Shown: positions 55,611 to 64,000 of the stretch, piece by piece
Layout: each line of letters starts with the position of its first letter
Position numbering within the stretch: position 1 is the first letter of the stretch
Source of the DNA: Chryseobacterium jejuense
Lineage (GTDB): Bacteria > Bacteroidota > Bacteroidia > Flavobacteriales > Weeksellaceae
Length of the DNA: 64,000 bases
Assembly: GCF_017877355.1 (NCBI RefSeq)
Contig: NZ_JAGIPR010000002.1
Location: 496,001-560,000 of the forward strand
Direction of reading: 5' to 3'
Translations under genes and position numbers: made by a program
Notes under the pieces: model-generated
The model's input: only the letters and a program-made list of their open reading frames with translations
Database searches by the model: none
Told to the model about the DNA's origin: nothing

Positions 55611-56879
55611 TTATTCAGGTTTTGCATTTTCTGCTTCCGTAATTTTAAATTTCTTGGAAATAATCATGATAATAAACCCGGCAAGCATAAACGGAATAGA
55701 TAGAACCTGTCCGGTATTTAAACCTCCAATCTGGATGAATTCATCACCCTGAGGTTCTTTCAGGAATTCAACGAAGAATCTGATCGCCCAAAGAATGATA
55801 AAGAATAACCCAAATAGCCATCCTTGCTGGTATTTTTTATTTGTTTTTCTATAAAGAACCCATAATAAAATGAAAAGAGCAACATATCCTACCGCTTCAA
55901 ATAACTGGCTCGGATAACGAGGAACGGTAAGTCCGTATTCGCTGCTTTGCTGTGGGAAAAGTAAAGCAAAAGGAGAATTAGGATCAGCTGGTTTTCCTAC
56001 AATTTCAGAATTGAAGAAGTTCCCCATTCTTACAAACGCACCGCCTAAAGCTACTACAATCCCTAATCTGTCATATACCCAGAAAGGATTTTTTTTGATG
56101 ATCTTATATGAATAATAAAGAGTGGTAAGGATCAATGCTATTGTTGCTCCATGGCTTGCCAATCCTGAAAATCCGGTAAATTTGATCCCATTTTTGGTGC
56201 TAATCGGTAAAAATACACTCCAGAAGTCCTCTTTAAACAGTTCCGGCTGATAGAAAATAACGTGTCCTAATCTTGCTCCAAGAATAGTTCCTATCAATGT
56301 CCATGTGAAAAGCGGCTCAAGATATTTCTGGTTAACATTATCAATTTTAAAAATTTTGGTCATTAAAATATACCCGAAACCAAATGCTAAGACAAACATT
56401 AAGCTGTAAAAGTGTAATGTAAATATCCAGAGATGGATACCTTTTGAAGGATCCCATATTTTAAAGGATGTTTTAAGTTCTACTTTATCAGTATCAGAGA
56501 TAGGTTTTGCAGATTTTACAGCATATTTGTATGTGGTGATATTATCCTTGGTAGGAGCTGTGTCAATCAATTTAAAGTTTTTATCCAGAAACTGATATTG
56601 TGAATCCTTGAATCTTGCCAGTGTTGAAACGCCGTAATTATAGTAAGCAGGCTCAAAACTGGATTCGTTAAGGATGACAAGAACATTCTCTTTAATTCCC
56701 CTGTCGGGAAAAACAGCCAGATCCCCCATTTCTGTAGTGGAATAGATTTTCACGGGAACATTATTTCCATTGACATCTAGAGTTCCGTCAGATAGACCTC
56801 CTGGGTATTCCTGTGCAAACAGACACTGAGTAACCAATGCAAATATGACAAGGTAAATTCTGAAAAAAATATTACTCAT
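55611..56879 (-). CDS. lgt: Prolipoprotein diacylglyceryl transferase with N-terminal extension
   Basis: Attaches diacylglycerol to the lipobox Cys, the first step of lipoprotein maturation. 422 residues against the usual 270-290. The catalytic part begins near residue 147 (GIHLWIFTLHFYSLMFVLAF) and contains LGHVIFYQPELF, SHGATIALI and the signature RMGNFFNSEIVGKP. The first ~145 residues have a signal peptide (LVIFALVTQCLFAQ) and a beta-rich soluble stretch with no known domain, expected outside the inner membrane. It lies 30 nt after yidD. Confidence 0.93.
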   Translation of the reverse strand: MSNIFFRIYLVIFALVTQCLFAQEYPGGLSDGTLDVNGNNVPVKIYSTTEMGDLAVFPDRGIKENVLVILNESSFEPAYYNYGVSTLARFKDSQYQFLDKNFKLIDTAPTKDNITTYKYAVKSAKPISDTDKVELKTSFKIWDPSKGIHLWIFTLHFYSLMFVLAFGFGYILMTKIFKIDNVNQKYLEPLFTWTLIGTILGARLGHVIFYQPELFKEDFWSVFLPISTKNGIKFTGFSGLASHGATIALILTTLYYSYKIIKKNPFWVYDRLGIVVALGGAFVRMGNFFNSEIVGKPADPNSPFALLFPQQSSEYGLTVPRYPSQLFEAVGYVALFILLWVLYRKTNKKYQQGWLFGLFFIILWAIRFFVEFLKEPQGDEFIQIGGLNTGQVLSIPFMLAGFIIMIISKKFKITEAENAKPE

Positions 56880-56909
56880 TTTTCTATTGATTTAATAGTT
56901 TGTTATTTC

Positions 56910-57161
56910 TTATTGATGCTTGTGTTTAGGTGGAACAGGATCATAACCGCTTCCTCCCCACGGATGACATCTTAAAATTCTTTTAAATCCCAGCCAGAAA
57001 CCTTTAAATATACCATGAACCTGTAAAGACTCTATCATATAATGAGAGCAGGTAGGTTCGTAACGGCAGTTTTTAGGAAGTAGGGGCGAGATAAACCACT
57101 GGTAAAATTTTATCAAAATTACCATAGGAAATGTAATGATTTTATTGAATGTAAGTTTCAA
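56910..57161 (-). CDS. yidD: Membrane protein insertion efficiency factor
   Basis: Small factor thought to help YidC insertion. 83 residues. [19 protein letters not shown] with paired Cys and the end [18 protein letters not shown] are the family hallmarks. Start codon is TTG at 57161 (TTG AAA CTT ACA), since no ATG lies near; TATTTTTG at 57169-57176 is only 7 nt before it. It leads the yidD-lgt pair. Confidence 0.9.
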   Translation of the reverse strand: MKLTFNKIITFPMVILIKFYQWFISPLLPKNCRYEPTCSHYMIESLQVHGIFKGFWLGFKRILRCHPWGGSGYDPVPPKHKHQ

Positions 57162-57199
57162 AACAATGCAAAAATAGGGTAAAAAAATGAAAATTAGTT

Positions 57200-57207
57200 T
57201 AATTTTG
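57200..57207 (+). promoter_or_regulatory. rarA promoter -7 element TAATTTTG
   Basis: TAnnTTTG match 54 nt before the rarA start. Confidence 0.45.
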
Positions 57208-57261
57208 TTAGAAGTTTCAGACCATAGAAATCTGAAATATTGATCTTAAAAATAAAATACT

Positions 57262-58539
57262 TTGAATCAAAATATTCCATTAGCTGAAAAATTAAGACCT
57301 AAAACCCTGGATGAAGTTTTGGGACAGGAACATCTTACCGGCGAAAAAGGGACGATCAGAAAAATGATCGAAAATAATACCTTGAATTCCCTGATCTTTT
57401 GGGGACCTCCGGGAACAGGAAAAACCACGTTGGCAGAAATTATTTCTGAAAGTTCAGGGCGGAAGTTTTATAAGCTTTCTGCAGTTTCTTCAGGGGTGAA
57501 AGATGTGCGTGATGTGATTGAAGATGCTAAAGGACAGAATTTATTTTCCGGAAAATCTCCCATCTTATTTATTGATGAGATCCATCGTTTCAATAAATCC
57601 CAACAAGACTCGCTGTTGCATGCTGTAGAAAAAGGCTGGATCGTTTTGATAGGAGCTACTACAGAAAATCCAAGCTTTGAGGTAGTTTCTGCTTTGCTGT
57701 CCAGAAGTCAGGTGTATATTTTGAAGGCGCTAAGCTTTGAAAAACTGGAAGAACTTATTGATATTGCTTCTGAACGATATAATAAAGATGAAGGGACGGA
57801 TTTTAAAATTCTTGAAAAAGAGGCTCTTATTCAGTATTCAGGAGGAGATGCCAGAAAGCTGATTAATTCTGTAGAGTTGGTTTTGAATCAGTATAAAAAT
57901 ACAGATACCCAAGAGATTATCAATTCAGATGTGCTGGAAGTTCTTCAGGAAACAATGGCGCTGTATGATAAGAATGGTGAGCAGCATTATGATATTATTT
58001 CTGCTTTCATTAAATCAATGCGTGGAAGTGATCCCAATGGAGCTGTGTATTGGCTGGCGAGAATGCTTGTTGGAGGAGAGGATATTAAATTTATTGCAAG
58101 AAGAATGCTTATTCTGGCAGCGGAAGATATTGGATTGGCTAATCCTAATGCGTTGGTAATTGCCAATAACTGTTTTCAGGCGATCAATGTGATCGGAAAT
58201 CCTGAGGCAAGAATTATTCTAAGTGAAACGGCTGTATATCTTGCTGTTTCTCCTAAAAGCAACTCTGCCTATATGGCTATTAATGAAGCAATGGCATTAG
58301 TGAAACAAACTGGAAATTTACCAGTACCTCTCCATTTAAGAAACGCTCCCACCAAACTGATGAAGGATTTGGATTATGGAAAAGAATATAAGTATGCCCA
58401 TTCCTATGGAGGGAATTTTGTAGATCAGGATTTTCTTCCTGAGGAAATCAAAGAGGTGAAACTGTATGAACCTGGAAACAACGCTACAGAAAAAAAGATC
58501 TACGAAGAACTGAAAAAGAAGTGGGGAAAGAAATATTAA
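57262..58539 (+). CDS. rarA: Replication-associated recombination protein A (AAA+ ATPase)
   Basis: Clamp-loader-like ATPase acting at stalled forks (MgsA/WRNIP1). 425 residues. PLAEKLRPKTLDEVLGQEHL starts the family; GPPGTGKTT is Walker A and LFIDEIHRFNKSQQD Walker B; LARMLVGGEDIKFIARRMLI and AYMAINEAMALV lie in the C-terminal oligomerisation region. The start is TTG at 57262. No ATG is available before the conserved PLAEKLRP. Confidence 0.95.
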   Translation: MNQNIPLAEKLRPKTLDEVLGQEHLTGEKGTIRKMIENNTLNSLIFWGPPGTGKTTLAEIISESSGRKFYKLSAVSSGVKDVRDVIEDAKGQNLFSGKSPILFIDEIHRFNKSQQDSLLHAVEKGWIVLIGATTENPSFEVVSALLSRSQVYILKALSFEKLEELIDIASERYNKDEGTDFKILEKEALIQYSGGDARKLINSVELVLNQYKNTDTQEIINSDVLEVLQETMALYDKNGEQHYDIISAFIKSMRGSDPNGAVYWLARMLVGGEDIKFIARRMLILAAEDIGLANPNALVIANNCFQAINVIGNPEARIILSETAVYLAVSPKSNSAYMAINEAMALVKQTGNLPVPLHLRNAPTKLMKDLDYGKEYKYAHSYGGNFVDQDFLPEEIKEVKLYEPGNNATEKKIYEELKKKWGKKY

Positions 58540-58541
58540 AT

Positions 58542-58575
58542 AAAAAAGGATAACATGAAAATGCTATCCTTTTTT
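58542..58575 (+). terminator. rarA terminator
   Basis: AAAAAAGGATA / TATCCTTTTTT stem-loop immediately after the stop. Confidence 0.85.
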
Positions 58576-58588
58576 GTATTGTTAAAAA

Positions 58589-59008
58589 CTACTTTGTTGT
58601 ATAAATAAATAAAGTTGATTTTCCGTTGTAATCCTTCTTCTCCGATTTTGCCATAATAGCTGTGAATATTTTAGTAGATGAATCTGTAAATTCATGTCCA
58701 TCAATAAAAACAGAATTATCAGAAGGAATATCACTTTGTTGGTTTAGCTGTGCTAATGTCATCCTATCAAAACCAAGGCTTTTATTAAGTTTATATACGG
58801 TAACACCGTTGGTAAAAACAGAACTGTATTTTTTCAAATTAGCAGGAAGGCTCGCTGCACTATTATAGGTCTTTAGGACCTGTGTGCGAGGACTTGCAGA
58901 CTTGAACAGATCTTCTGTTCCAATCATATTGTCAGCCACAGCAAGCTTTTTTTGTGCAAATAAAGTTGCAGATGACAGTATTAAAAAAGAATAGAGTAAT
59001 TTTTTCAT
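58589..59008 (-). CDS. Small exported protein of unknown function
   Basis: 139 residues with a signal peptide (LILSSATLFAQK). No Cys in the mature part, no repeat and no motif I recognise; TNGVTVYKLNKSLGFDRMTL and SVFIDGHEFTDSSTK are the most distinctive stretches. It lies between rarA (convergent) and the DUF2339 gene and has no clear promoter box. Confidence 0.6.
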   Translation of the reverse strand: MKKLLYSFLILSSATLFAQKKLAVADNMIGTEDLFKSASPRTQVLKTYNSAASLPANLKKYSSVFTNGVTVYKLNKSLGFDRMTLAQLNQQSDIPSDNSVFIDGHEFTDSSTKIFTAIMAKSEKKDYNGKSTLFIYTTK

Positions 59009-59121
59009 AATCAGAATATGTAACTGTTAAAAACGTGATAAATATAGTTATTTTTTGTAAAATGTGAATTAAATATTGGAATGTTTTACATTTTATTTAG
59101 AAATAAAAACCTTTAGCCTAA

Positions 59122-61353
59122 TTATAATTCCTGGTTTTTTTCATTTTTTTCTTTGGTGTCAACCATATTTTTGATAATGTTTTTAAGACGCTGAAAAGTG
59201 AATGAACTTAATAACAGGATAATTCCCAGAGCAATGAATGCGCTGATTCTTGAGATGTTATCCATTTGCCAGACATCATAAGCGTAAAGCTTTAAAACCA
59301 TTAAACCAATCAGGGCAAACCCAACTTTGTTGTATTCCTGAATGTTTTTTCTCAATCCTATATAAATAAATATACTCGCAAGAATGGCCCAGAGGATAGG
59401 TAAATAAAGAATGTTGAAATGATTTCTTATGGCATAAGAATCTTCTACACCATGAGATGCCGCCAATACATATAAGTGATGAAGTTCACAGCTGACCGAA
59501 ACAATGAATGCTAGAGAAACGACCCAATATGATATCTTTGATTGATGAAATCCCGTATCAGGAATAATTTTTAAAGATACATATATAAGAGGGATCCATT
59601 GAAGCAGATGTAATAGATAAAAACTGTGCTTAAGTTGTTTTGATAAAATATCTGTAACTATTGATGAGGTGGAAGCAGAAATGTTAATCATTATAAGGAA
59701 GAAGAACAGGTAGATCAGCCCTGTTTGAAGATCTTTGGCGATACTTAGTTTTTTTCTGAAAAATAATAATATAAAAATATAATAGATGCTGTACAGTAGT
59801 GCTACACTGGTTATTGCGGCCCAAGGTAGGGTGTTGATGTGATAAATGATTTCAAGAAGAATGGCGGTGTAAATAACCCCATAACTTGCAGCTGTAATGA
59901 GATCTTCAAAAAAAGTATGAGTTCCCGTTTCTGTTTCTTTACTGGTGTTTTTTAATAAATATAAATTAATCCCGGTGGAAACAATAGTTACCAGACTCGT
60001 TAAAAATACAGGGTTGAATACAATGTTGAGGTTTGTCGCATTGAAATATTCACACCAGGTAATAAGCTGTGCGAAAATAACCAACGGGAAAAGGACATGA
60101 AAACATGTTTTAAAAATTTTATGGCCTGTTTTTTTCCATATAAAAAGGAGTAGGGTTGCTTCTATAGCCCAAACGCTGGTGATAAGATGAGCTTTAAACT
60201 GTAGAGCAATAGCTATTGTAATCAGACTGACGGTTACTCCTGAAAAAACAGAAAAAGGAATCCCAAAGTCTCTTTTTCCATATTCCCTGAAAAGAAAAAC
60301 AGCATTCACTAATGCAAAAATAAGGGGGAAGATAATCACAGGATCATATTGTAATTCATTAAAGATATAAGTCAGGCCTATAATACTTGAGCAGTTGATA
60401 AGAGCAAGCATTAAAATATCCGGAATAGAAAGCTCAGTTTTTCTGAAATAATCAAGAAGAGCAAAAATGTAGAAAATAATATAGCTGATAAGATAGAACG
60501 TAATGCTCAAAAGTTCAGGAAGTTCTATTGTCCAGTAAAAAAGGTATATGCTGGTAAAGATATAAGCTGTCCATCCTACACTTTTCCAGTGCTGAAGGAA
60601 AGCAACGGCCAGCATTCCAATATTTAATAAAGTAAGGTAAGTGAAAAGGAATATATAGTTATTTTCTCCTGTGCTAATCATTAGAGGCGCTGTAAAACCA
60701 CCTATCAATGAAAAGATGATTAAAACTTCACTTCTGTAATAATAGGATAAAATGATGGCAGCAGCGGTAATTAATGAAGTGGTAAGAAAGGCTGTATTCT
60801 GGCTGAAAAGATGATATTCTCTGAAAGCAATAGTTGTTGTGAAGTATAAAACAGCAATTCCACCTCCGGTGATGATGGATGCAAATGTTTTATAGTTTTT
60901 TCTGAGAAAATGTCCTGTAAGGATGATGGCTGTTCCGGTACAAAGACCAATTCCGGCTCTTGCAGTTTCTCCAATCCAGTTTTTATCAATAGCGTATTTT
61001 ACAAAGTAGCCTATTCCGAGAACTAAAGTGAAAATACCAACAACAGTAAGGATGTTTTGTTTCAAAAATTCAAAAACAGGACTTAGCCAGTCTTGTTGAG
61101 GTATTGGAGGGTGTTCGGGATTTTCATTAGGAGTTATAGTTTCCTTGTGGGGTTCAAATATTGGTGCTTGCGATGGTGTGGAGGTTTCTTCAGGAGAGGT
61201 GACTTCCTGAAGGATCTCAGGTTGTGTTGTCCTTTTATTGACTTTTGAACTAAGGTCTGATACCTCTTTTTCAAGTTTCCGAATTTTGGTATTCAGGTTG
61301 TTGAAAATAATGGCAATGACTACAATCAGGATAACCGCAAGATACTCATTCAT
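59122..61353 (-). CDS. DUF2339 multi-spanning membrane protein
   Basis: 743 residues. An N-terminal helix and coiled coil (NNLNTKIRKLEKEVSDLSSK) and a Pro/Thr/Glu-rich linker to ~90 precede about twenty or more transmembrane helices. The early GIFTLVLGIGYFVKYAIDKN and GIGLCTGTAIILTGHFLRKN are the DUF2339 signature. Function is unknown; no transport motif is evident. A TATATTTG box at 61368-61375 stands 14 nt before the ATG. Confidence 0.88.
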   Translation of the reverse strand: MNEYLAVILIVVIAIIFNNLNTKIRKLEKEVSDLSSKVNKRTTQPEILQEVTSPEETSTPSQAPIFEPHKETITPNENPEHPPIPQQDWLSPVFEFLKQNILTVVGIFTLVLGIGYFVKYAIDKNWIGETARAGIGLCTGTAIILTGHFLRKNYKTFASIITGGGIAVLYFTTTIAFREYHLFSQNTAFLTTSLITAAAIILSYYYRSEVLIIFSLIGGFTAPLMISTGENNYIFLFTYLTLLNIGMLAVAFLQHWKSVGWTAYIFTSIYLFYWTIELPELLSITFYLISYIIFYIFALLDYFRKTELSIPDILMLALINCSSIIGLTYIFNELQYDPVIIFPLIFALVNAVFLFREYGKRDFGIPFSVFSGVTVSLITIAIALQFKAHLITSVWAIEATLLLFIWKKTGHKIFKTCFHVLFPLVIFAQLITWCEYFNATNLNIVFNPVFLTSLVTIVSTGINLYLLKNTSKETETGTHTFFEDLITAASYGVIYTAILLEIIYHINTLPWAAITSVALLYSIYYIFILLFFRKKLSIAKDLQTGLIYLFFFLIMINISASTSSIVTDILSKQLKHSFYLLHLLQWIPLIYVSLKIIPDTGFHQSKISYWVVSLAFIVSVSCELHHLYVLAASHGVEDSYAIRNHFNILYLPILWAILASIFIYIGLRKNIQEYNKVGFALIGLMVLKLYAYDVWQMDNISRISAFIALGIILLLSSFTFQRLKNIIKNMVDTKEKNEKNQEL

Positions 61354-61401
61354 TATATAGTTTTTATCAAATATAAAGAATTTTGAAATGGTATTAAAAA
61401 A

Positions 61402-61432
61402 TTAACCCATCACAACAGCGGCGATGGGTTAA
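61402..61432 (-). terminator. Terminator upstream of DUF2339 gene
   Basis: TTAACCCATC / GATGGGTTAA perfect stem; the U-run on the minus strand (plus TTAAAAAATT) shows it stops the gene at 61461-62168. Confidence 0.82.
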
Positions 61433-61460
61433 CGATATAGATAACTAACAATATGTCTAA

Positions 61461-62168
61461 TTAATTAGATACTTTATAGATATAGAATGAAGAAACAGTG
61501 GATGCTAAAATCGATAGGTTTAGAAGGTTGCTTCCTGTAAGGCCAAAGCTTACTTTGTCTCCTGCCTGGAAAGAGTATAGTGAATTTATACTCGACTCAG
61601 ATATGGTTAGACTTACTAGCCCTAAATCAAGACCTGTAAACGGTCGGCTGTCAATAATTGTACCAATTCCACTTCTTGTTCTTGCTATTCCAATACCATA
61701 ACCGTTTACAAGAAGGTTTGCCTGTAATCCGGTTCCATATCTGAAGGTGTATCCTATCATATAAACTCCTGTAGATGGAATGATGAAAGAACTGTCTGAA
61801 TTAGAAAACATACTTGCTGATCCTATTGTTCTTTCATCTGCCTGGAAATTGACAGGTCGGAAGTTTGATGGAAATAGTGTGATGTCTATAAGACTGATTC
61901 CAGCTGTTTTTTTAGCCGCAAACATTGCTGAGTTAACATTAGCTGCTCCTATTAACAATTGTGGATCCATAGCAAATACTTCTGTAGTTCCATTGTCTTG
62001 AACCAAAAGCTTATACCCGGGTACTGTAATTGCTGAAGGTGTGTTTCGAACCTTCATGTTTCCATTGATATCCAATGTTGCTGTCGGGGTATTGGTATTA
62101 ATTCCTACTTGTGAAAATAATGGTAAGGTAGCAAAAGCTACAATTAGGCTGTAGATTTTAGTTTTCAT
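61461..62168 (-). CDS. Exported VGIN-type repeat protein of unknown function
   Basis: 235 residues from ATG 62168, with signal peptide (LIVAFATLPLFSQ). The mature start VGINTNTPTATLDINGNMKV is the phrase found at the head of many secreted flavobacterial fibre or adhesin-like proteins. The rest is beta-rich, with PSTGVYMIGYTFRYGTG resembling a C1q/TNF-like jelly roll. There is no type IX sorting tail. A TATTTTTG box is at 62202-62209. Confidence 0.75.
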   Translation of the reverse strand: MKTKIYSLIVAFATLPLFSQVGINTNTPTATLDINGNMKVRNTPSAITVPGYKLLVQDNGTTEVFAMDPQLLIGAANVNSAMFAAKKTAGISLIDITLFPSNFRPVNFQADERTIGSASMFSNSDSSFIIPSTGVYMIGYTFRYGTGLQANLLVNGYGIGIARTRSGIGTIIDSRPFTGLDLGLVSLTISESSINSLYSFQAGDKVSFGLTGSNLLNLSILASTVSSFYIYKVSN

Positions 62169-62201
62169 GATCAAATTTTTATTTAGTTGCTAGCAAAGAT
62201 A

Positions 62202-62209
62202 CAAAAATA
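62202..62209 (-). promoter_or_regulatory. Promoter -7 element TATTTTTG
   Basis: Minus-strand TAnnTTTG match 33 nt before the VGIN-type gene. Confidence 0.5.
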
Positions 62210-62340
62210 CTAAACTTGATATTATGAATTTTTTACTTTTAACGTTAATATGGTATTAAATATTTAAACGTATGTTTATATTTTAGTGTATATTATTACA
62301 TATTTTAATTACGAATTATTTTTTTTGTTTGATTAAATGA

Positions 62341-62460
62341 ATGTATATGAGGATTTTGAAAAATAAAATTATCCCTTTTGTGTGGGTTACTTTTTGGGAG
62401 TTATTTATTGTTGTCAGCCAGATATTGTTTTATAATAATAAAAAAGCACTGTTGAGGTAA
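62341..62460 (+). CDS. Possible small membrane peptide
   Basis: 39 codons from ATG 62341, with one strongly hydrophobic, Trp-rich helix (IPFVWVTFWELFIVVSQILF) and a basic tail. The stop falls within a terminator hairpin at 62440-62470. It lies in the otherwise empty 324-nt gap before pheA. It may be real or the remnant of a larger membrane protein; no promoter box of good quality precedes it. Confidence 0.3.
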   Translation: MYMRILKNKIIPFVWVTFWELFIVVSQILFYNNKKALLR

Positions 62461-62470
62461 CAGTGCTTTT
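62440..62470. terminator. Terminator after pheA
   Basis: AAAAAGCACTGTT / AACAGTGCTTTT stem; U-tracts on both sides. Confidence 0.82.
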
Positions 62471-62492
62471 GTAATGAATATGTTGGTTTATT

Positions 62493-63341
62493 TTAACTCT
62501 CTAAAAGGAATTCTTTATAATTTCCAAGAAAATCAATATCTGCATTGATGGATTCGAGTTCCTTCAAAGCATTCCCATGGAGTACATCTTCCCACGGACC
62601 TTCTACATTAATAAAGAAGAAATAATTGCCCAGCCCGGTCTTTAATGTTCGGGATTCAATCTTGCTGAGGTTCATTTTTCTCCATGCGAAAACCGATAAA
62701 ACCTGGTGAAGTCCTCCCGGATGGTCTTCAGGAAGGGTTACAAGCATTCCAGATTTCTCTCCTAATGTTTCCAGTTGGCTGTTGTCGTATTTATTTTGCT
62801 GTTTAGAGATGATGATAAATCGGGTATGATTTTGTTCAAAATCCTGAATATTACGGTTGATGATGGTTAACCCATATAAATTGGCTGCAAACTGATTTGC
62901 TACTGCAGCAATTTTAGAATCTTTGTTTTCTGAAACAAATTTAGCTGCTGCTGCTGTAGAAGAAAAGTCCTGCTTGGGAATTCCTTTATAATGAGTGTCT
63001 AAAAAATGGAAACTTTGAGCCAGTGCCTGTGGATGCGAATAAATCCTTTCTATCTCCTCAATAGAGTTTTCAGGATGAATCATCAGATGGTGGGCAATCG
63101 GCATTACAGCTTCCGCTTCAATTTTTATAGACGGTGTCTTATACAAATAATCCAGCGTCATTGATACGGTTCCTTCTATGGAGTTTTCCAAAGGAACAAC
63201 AGCTTTAAGTGCGTCTCCGCTTTCTACTGCCCCAAAACAGTCCAGAATGCTGGCTTGTGGTAAAAGCTCATCATCAGGAAAAAGCTGTGCTGCGGCAAGC
63301 TGGGTAAAGCTGGCATGAGGCCCTAAAAATGCTATCTTCAT
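62493..63341 (-). CDS. pheA: Prephenate dehydratase
   Basis: Makes phenylpyruvate from prephenate for phenylalanine synthesis. 282 residues, monofunctional (no chorismate mutase domain). The catalytic domain has IAFLGPHASFTQLAA, VPLENSIEGTVSMTLDYL and HTRFIIISKQ (TRF motif). The C-terminal ACT domain has HPGGLHQVLSVFAWRKMNLS and KIESRTLK, the Phe-binding GAL/ESR pair slightly altered. Thus feedback inhibition by Phe is likely. Confidence 0.95.
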   Translation of the reverse strand: MKIAFLGPHASFTQLAAAQLFPDDELLPQASILDCFGAVESGDALKAVVPLENSIEGTVSMTLDYLYKTPSIKIEAEAVMPIAHHLMIHPENSIEEIERIYSHPQALAQSFHFLDTHYKGIPKQDFSSTAAAAKFVSENKDSKIAAVANQFAANLYGLTIINRNIQDFEQNHTRFIIISKQQNKYDNSQLETLGEKSGMLVTLPEDHPGGLHQVLSVFAWRKMNLSKIESRTLKTGLGNYFFFINVEGPWEDVLHGNALKELESINADIDFLGNYKEFLLES

Positions 63342-63494
63342 AAGTAAATATATAAGGTGTTGTTGTCAAAAGACAAAGGTGCGAATTATAGTTCAAAGTG
63401 CAAGGGGAGAGTGTTTAAAGTTCGAAGTTTAAAGTGGCAGGCTATAGAGATTAAGTTTTGTATCTCCACTCTTTATATCTCCTGTCTCAAACCT

Positions 63495-63923
63495 CTATAA
63501 TGTATCTTCTGTTGTATCCTTCCAATTAGATTCAATCATCTTCATCAGGAAATCCGGACATTTGATGACTTTATTGGTTTTGGCATCTAAAAAGAAAAGG
63601 GTAGTGGAAGCTTCGGTAATTTTAATATGTTCTTCATTGTAAATTTCATATTCAAATTCAATTCTTACACCGGGGATTTTTTTTACATAAGTATGAATTT
63701 CTAACTTTTGGTCATACAAAGCTGGACGAATATACTTAATTTTGTAATCTGAAACAGGTAGCCAAATTCCTTGGTTTTCAATTTCATCGTATGAAATTCC
63801 TATACTTCTGAAGAGCTCAACCCGGCCCACTTCAAAGTACTGAGCGTAGTTGCCATAGTAGACATATTTCATGGGGTCTGTTTCTGCGTAACGTACTCGT
63901 ATTGAGTGTGTTGTATGTATCAT
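63495..63923 (-). CDS. YbgC-type acyl-CoA thioesterase
   Basis: 142 residues, one hotdog domain with RYAETDPMKYVYYGNYAQYF (the catalytic Asp region of 4-hydroxybenzoyl-CoA thioesterases) and FEVGRVELFRSIG. The likely substrate is a short or medium acyl-CoA. It lies 153 nt upstream of pheA in the same direction; shared transcription is possible but the gap holds degenerate AT-rich text, so it is uncertain. Confidence 0.88.
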   Translation of the reverse strand: MIHTTHSIRVRYAETDPMKYVYYGNYAQYFEVGRVELFRSIGISYDEIENQGIWLPVSDYKIKYIRPALYDQKLEIHTYVKKIPGVRIEFEYEIYNEEHIKITEASTTLFFLDAKTNKVIKCPDFLMKMIESNWKDTTEDTL

Positions 63924-63945
63924 TTTAGGTCTTTAATTATACATA

Positions 63946-63953
63946 CAAATATA
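63946..63953 (-). promoter_or_regulatory. Promoter -7 element TATATTTG for ybgC
   Basis: Minus-strand TAnnTTTG match 22 nt before the ATG. Confidence 0.5.
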
Positions 63954-64000
63954 TTTTTAAATAATCAATACCTGCAATATTTTTTTTTAAAAAGAAAATA

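Overview
The window reads as chromosome of a low-GC member of the Bacteroidota, most likely a Chryseobacterium-type flavobacterium (Weeksellaceae). The reasons are a TAnnTTTG promoter element ahead of many genes, type IX secretion markers (PorT, a C-terminal sorting domain), GLPGLI and DUF3857 proteins, a short-chain-type threonine dehydrogenase, a 6S-Flavo-like RNA after zapA and very weak ribosome-binding sites. The genus is an inference from protein flavour; no rRNA gene is present. There is no prophage, CRISPR array or tRNA. The gene set is mostly housekeeping, with small mobile or repeated pieces scattered between genes.

Layout. 1-540: lipB, cut by the window edge. 572-8805 (minus strand): a complete tryptophan operon, trpL-trpE-trpG-trpD-trpC-trpF-[REP-associated transposase]-GNAT-trpB-trpA, led by a leader peptide with three consecutive Trp codons and an intrinsic terminator. 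A 621-bp element of the REP/RAYT type sits between trpF and the GNAT gene and supplies the last codons and the stop of trpF. 8.9-12 kb: small envelope proteins, a lipoprotein cytochrome c and rlmF. 12.2-21 kb: lysS, a type IX-secreted delta-60 repeat protein flanked by a duplicated clbS/dfsB gene end, cydAB-clbS, gyrB. 21-33 kb: a candidate orphan RNA, two tandem DUF3857 transglutaminase-like proteins, a lipid kinase, dctA, ggt, a threonine dehydrogenase, a degenerate deacetylase and a metallophosphoesterase. 34-41 kb: a KAS III-like enzyme, ubiE(menG)-porT, a coiled-coil gene with zapA, 6S RNA, rny and an MFS transporter. 41.3-45.6 kb: an orphan double-glycine peptide, yeiH with a LysR regulator, and a CLC-type fluoride antiporter behind a fluoride riboswitch. 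This stretch carries two copies of a ~225-bp repeat with ATAAAAG heptamer arrays. 45.6-64 kb: GLPGLI protein, thioesterases, arsC-like, an unknown helical protein, idi-gcvT operon, serA, mscL, nnr, yidD-lgt, rarA, a DUF2339 membrane protein, pheA and ybgC.

How it fits together. Amino-acid supply (trp, pheA, serA, gcvT), envelope biogenesis (lgt, yidD, lipid kinase, porT) and redox/respiration (cydAB, ubiE, cytochrome c) dominate. Regulation visible in the DNA is mostly RNA-based: Trp attenuation, a fluoride riboswitch, 6S RNA and two further structured, terminator-ended intergenic candidates. Four genes have an ATG only 4-5 nt after the TAnnTTTG box, which suggests leaderless transcripts.
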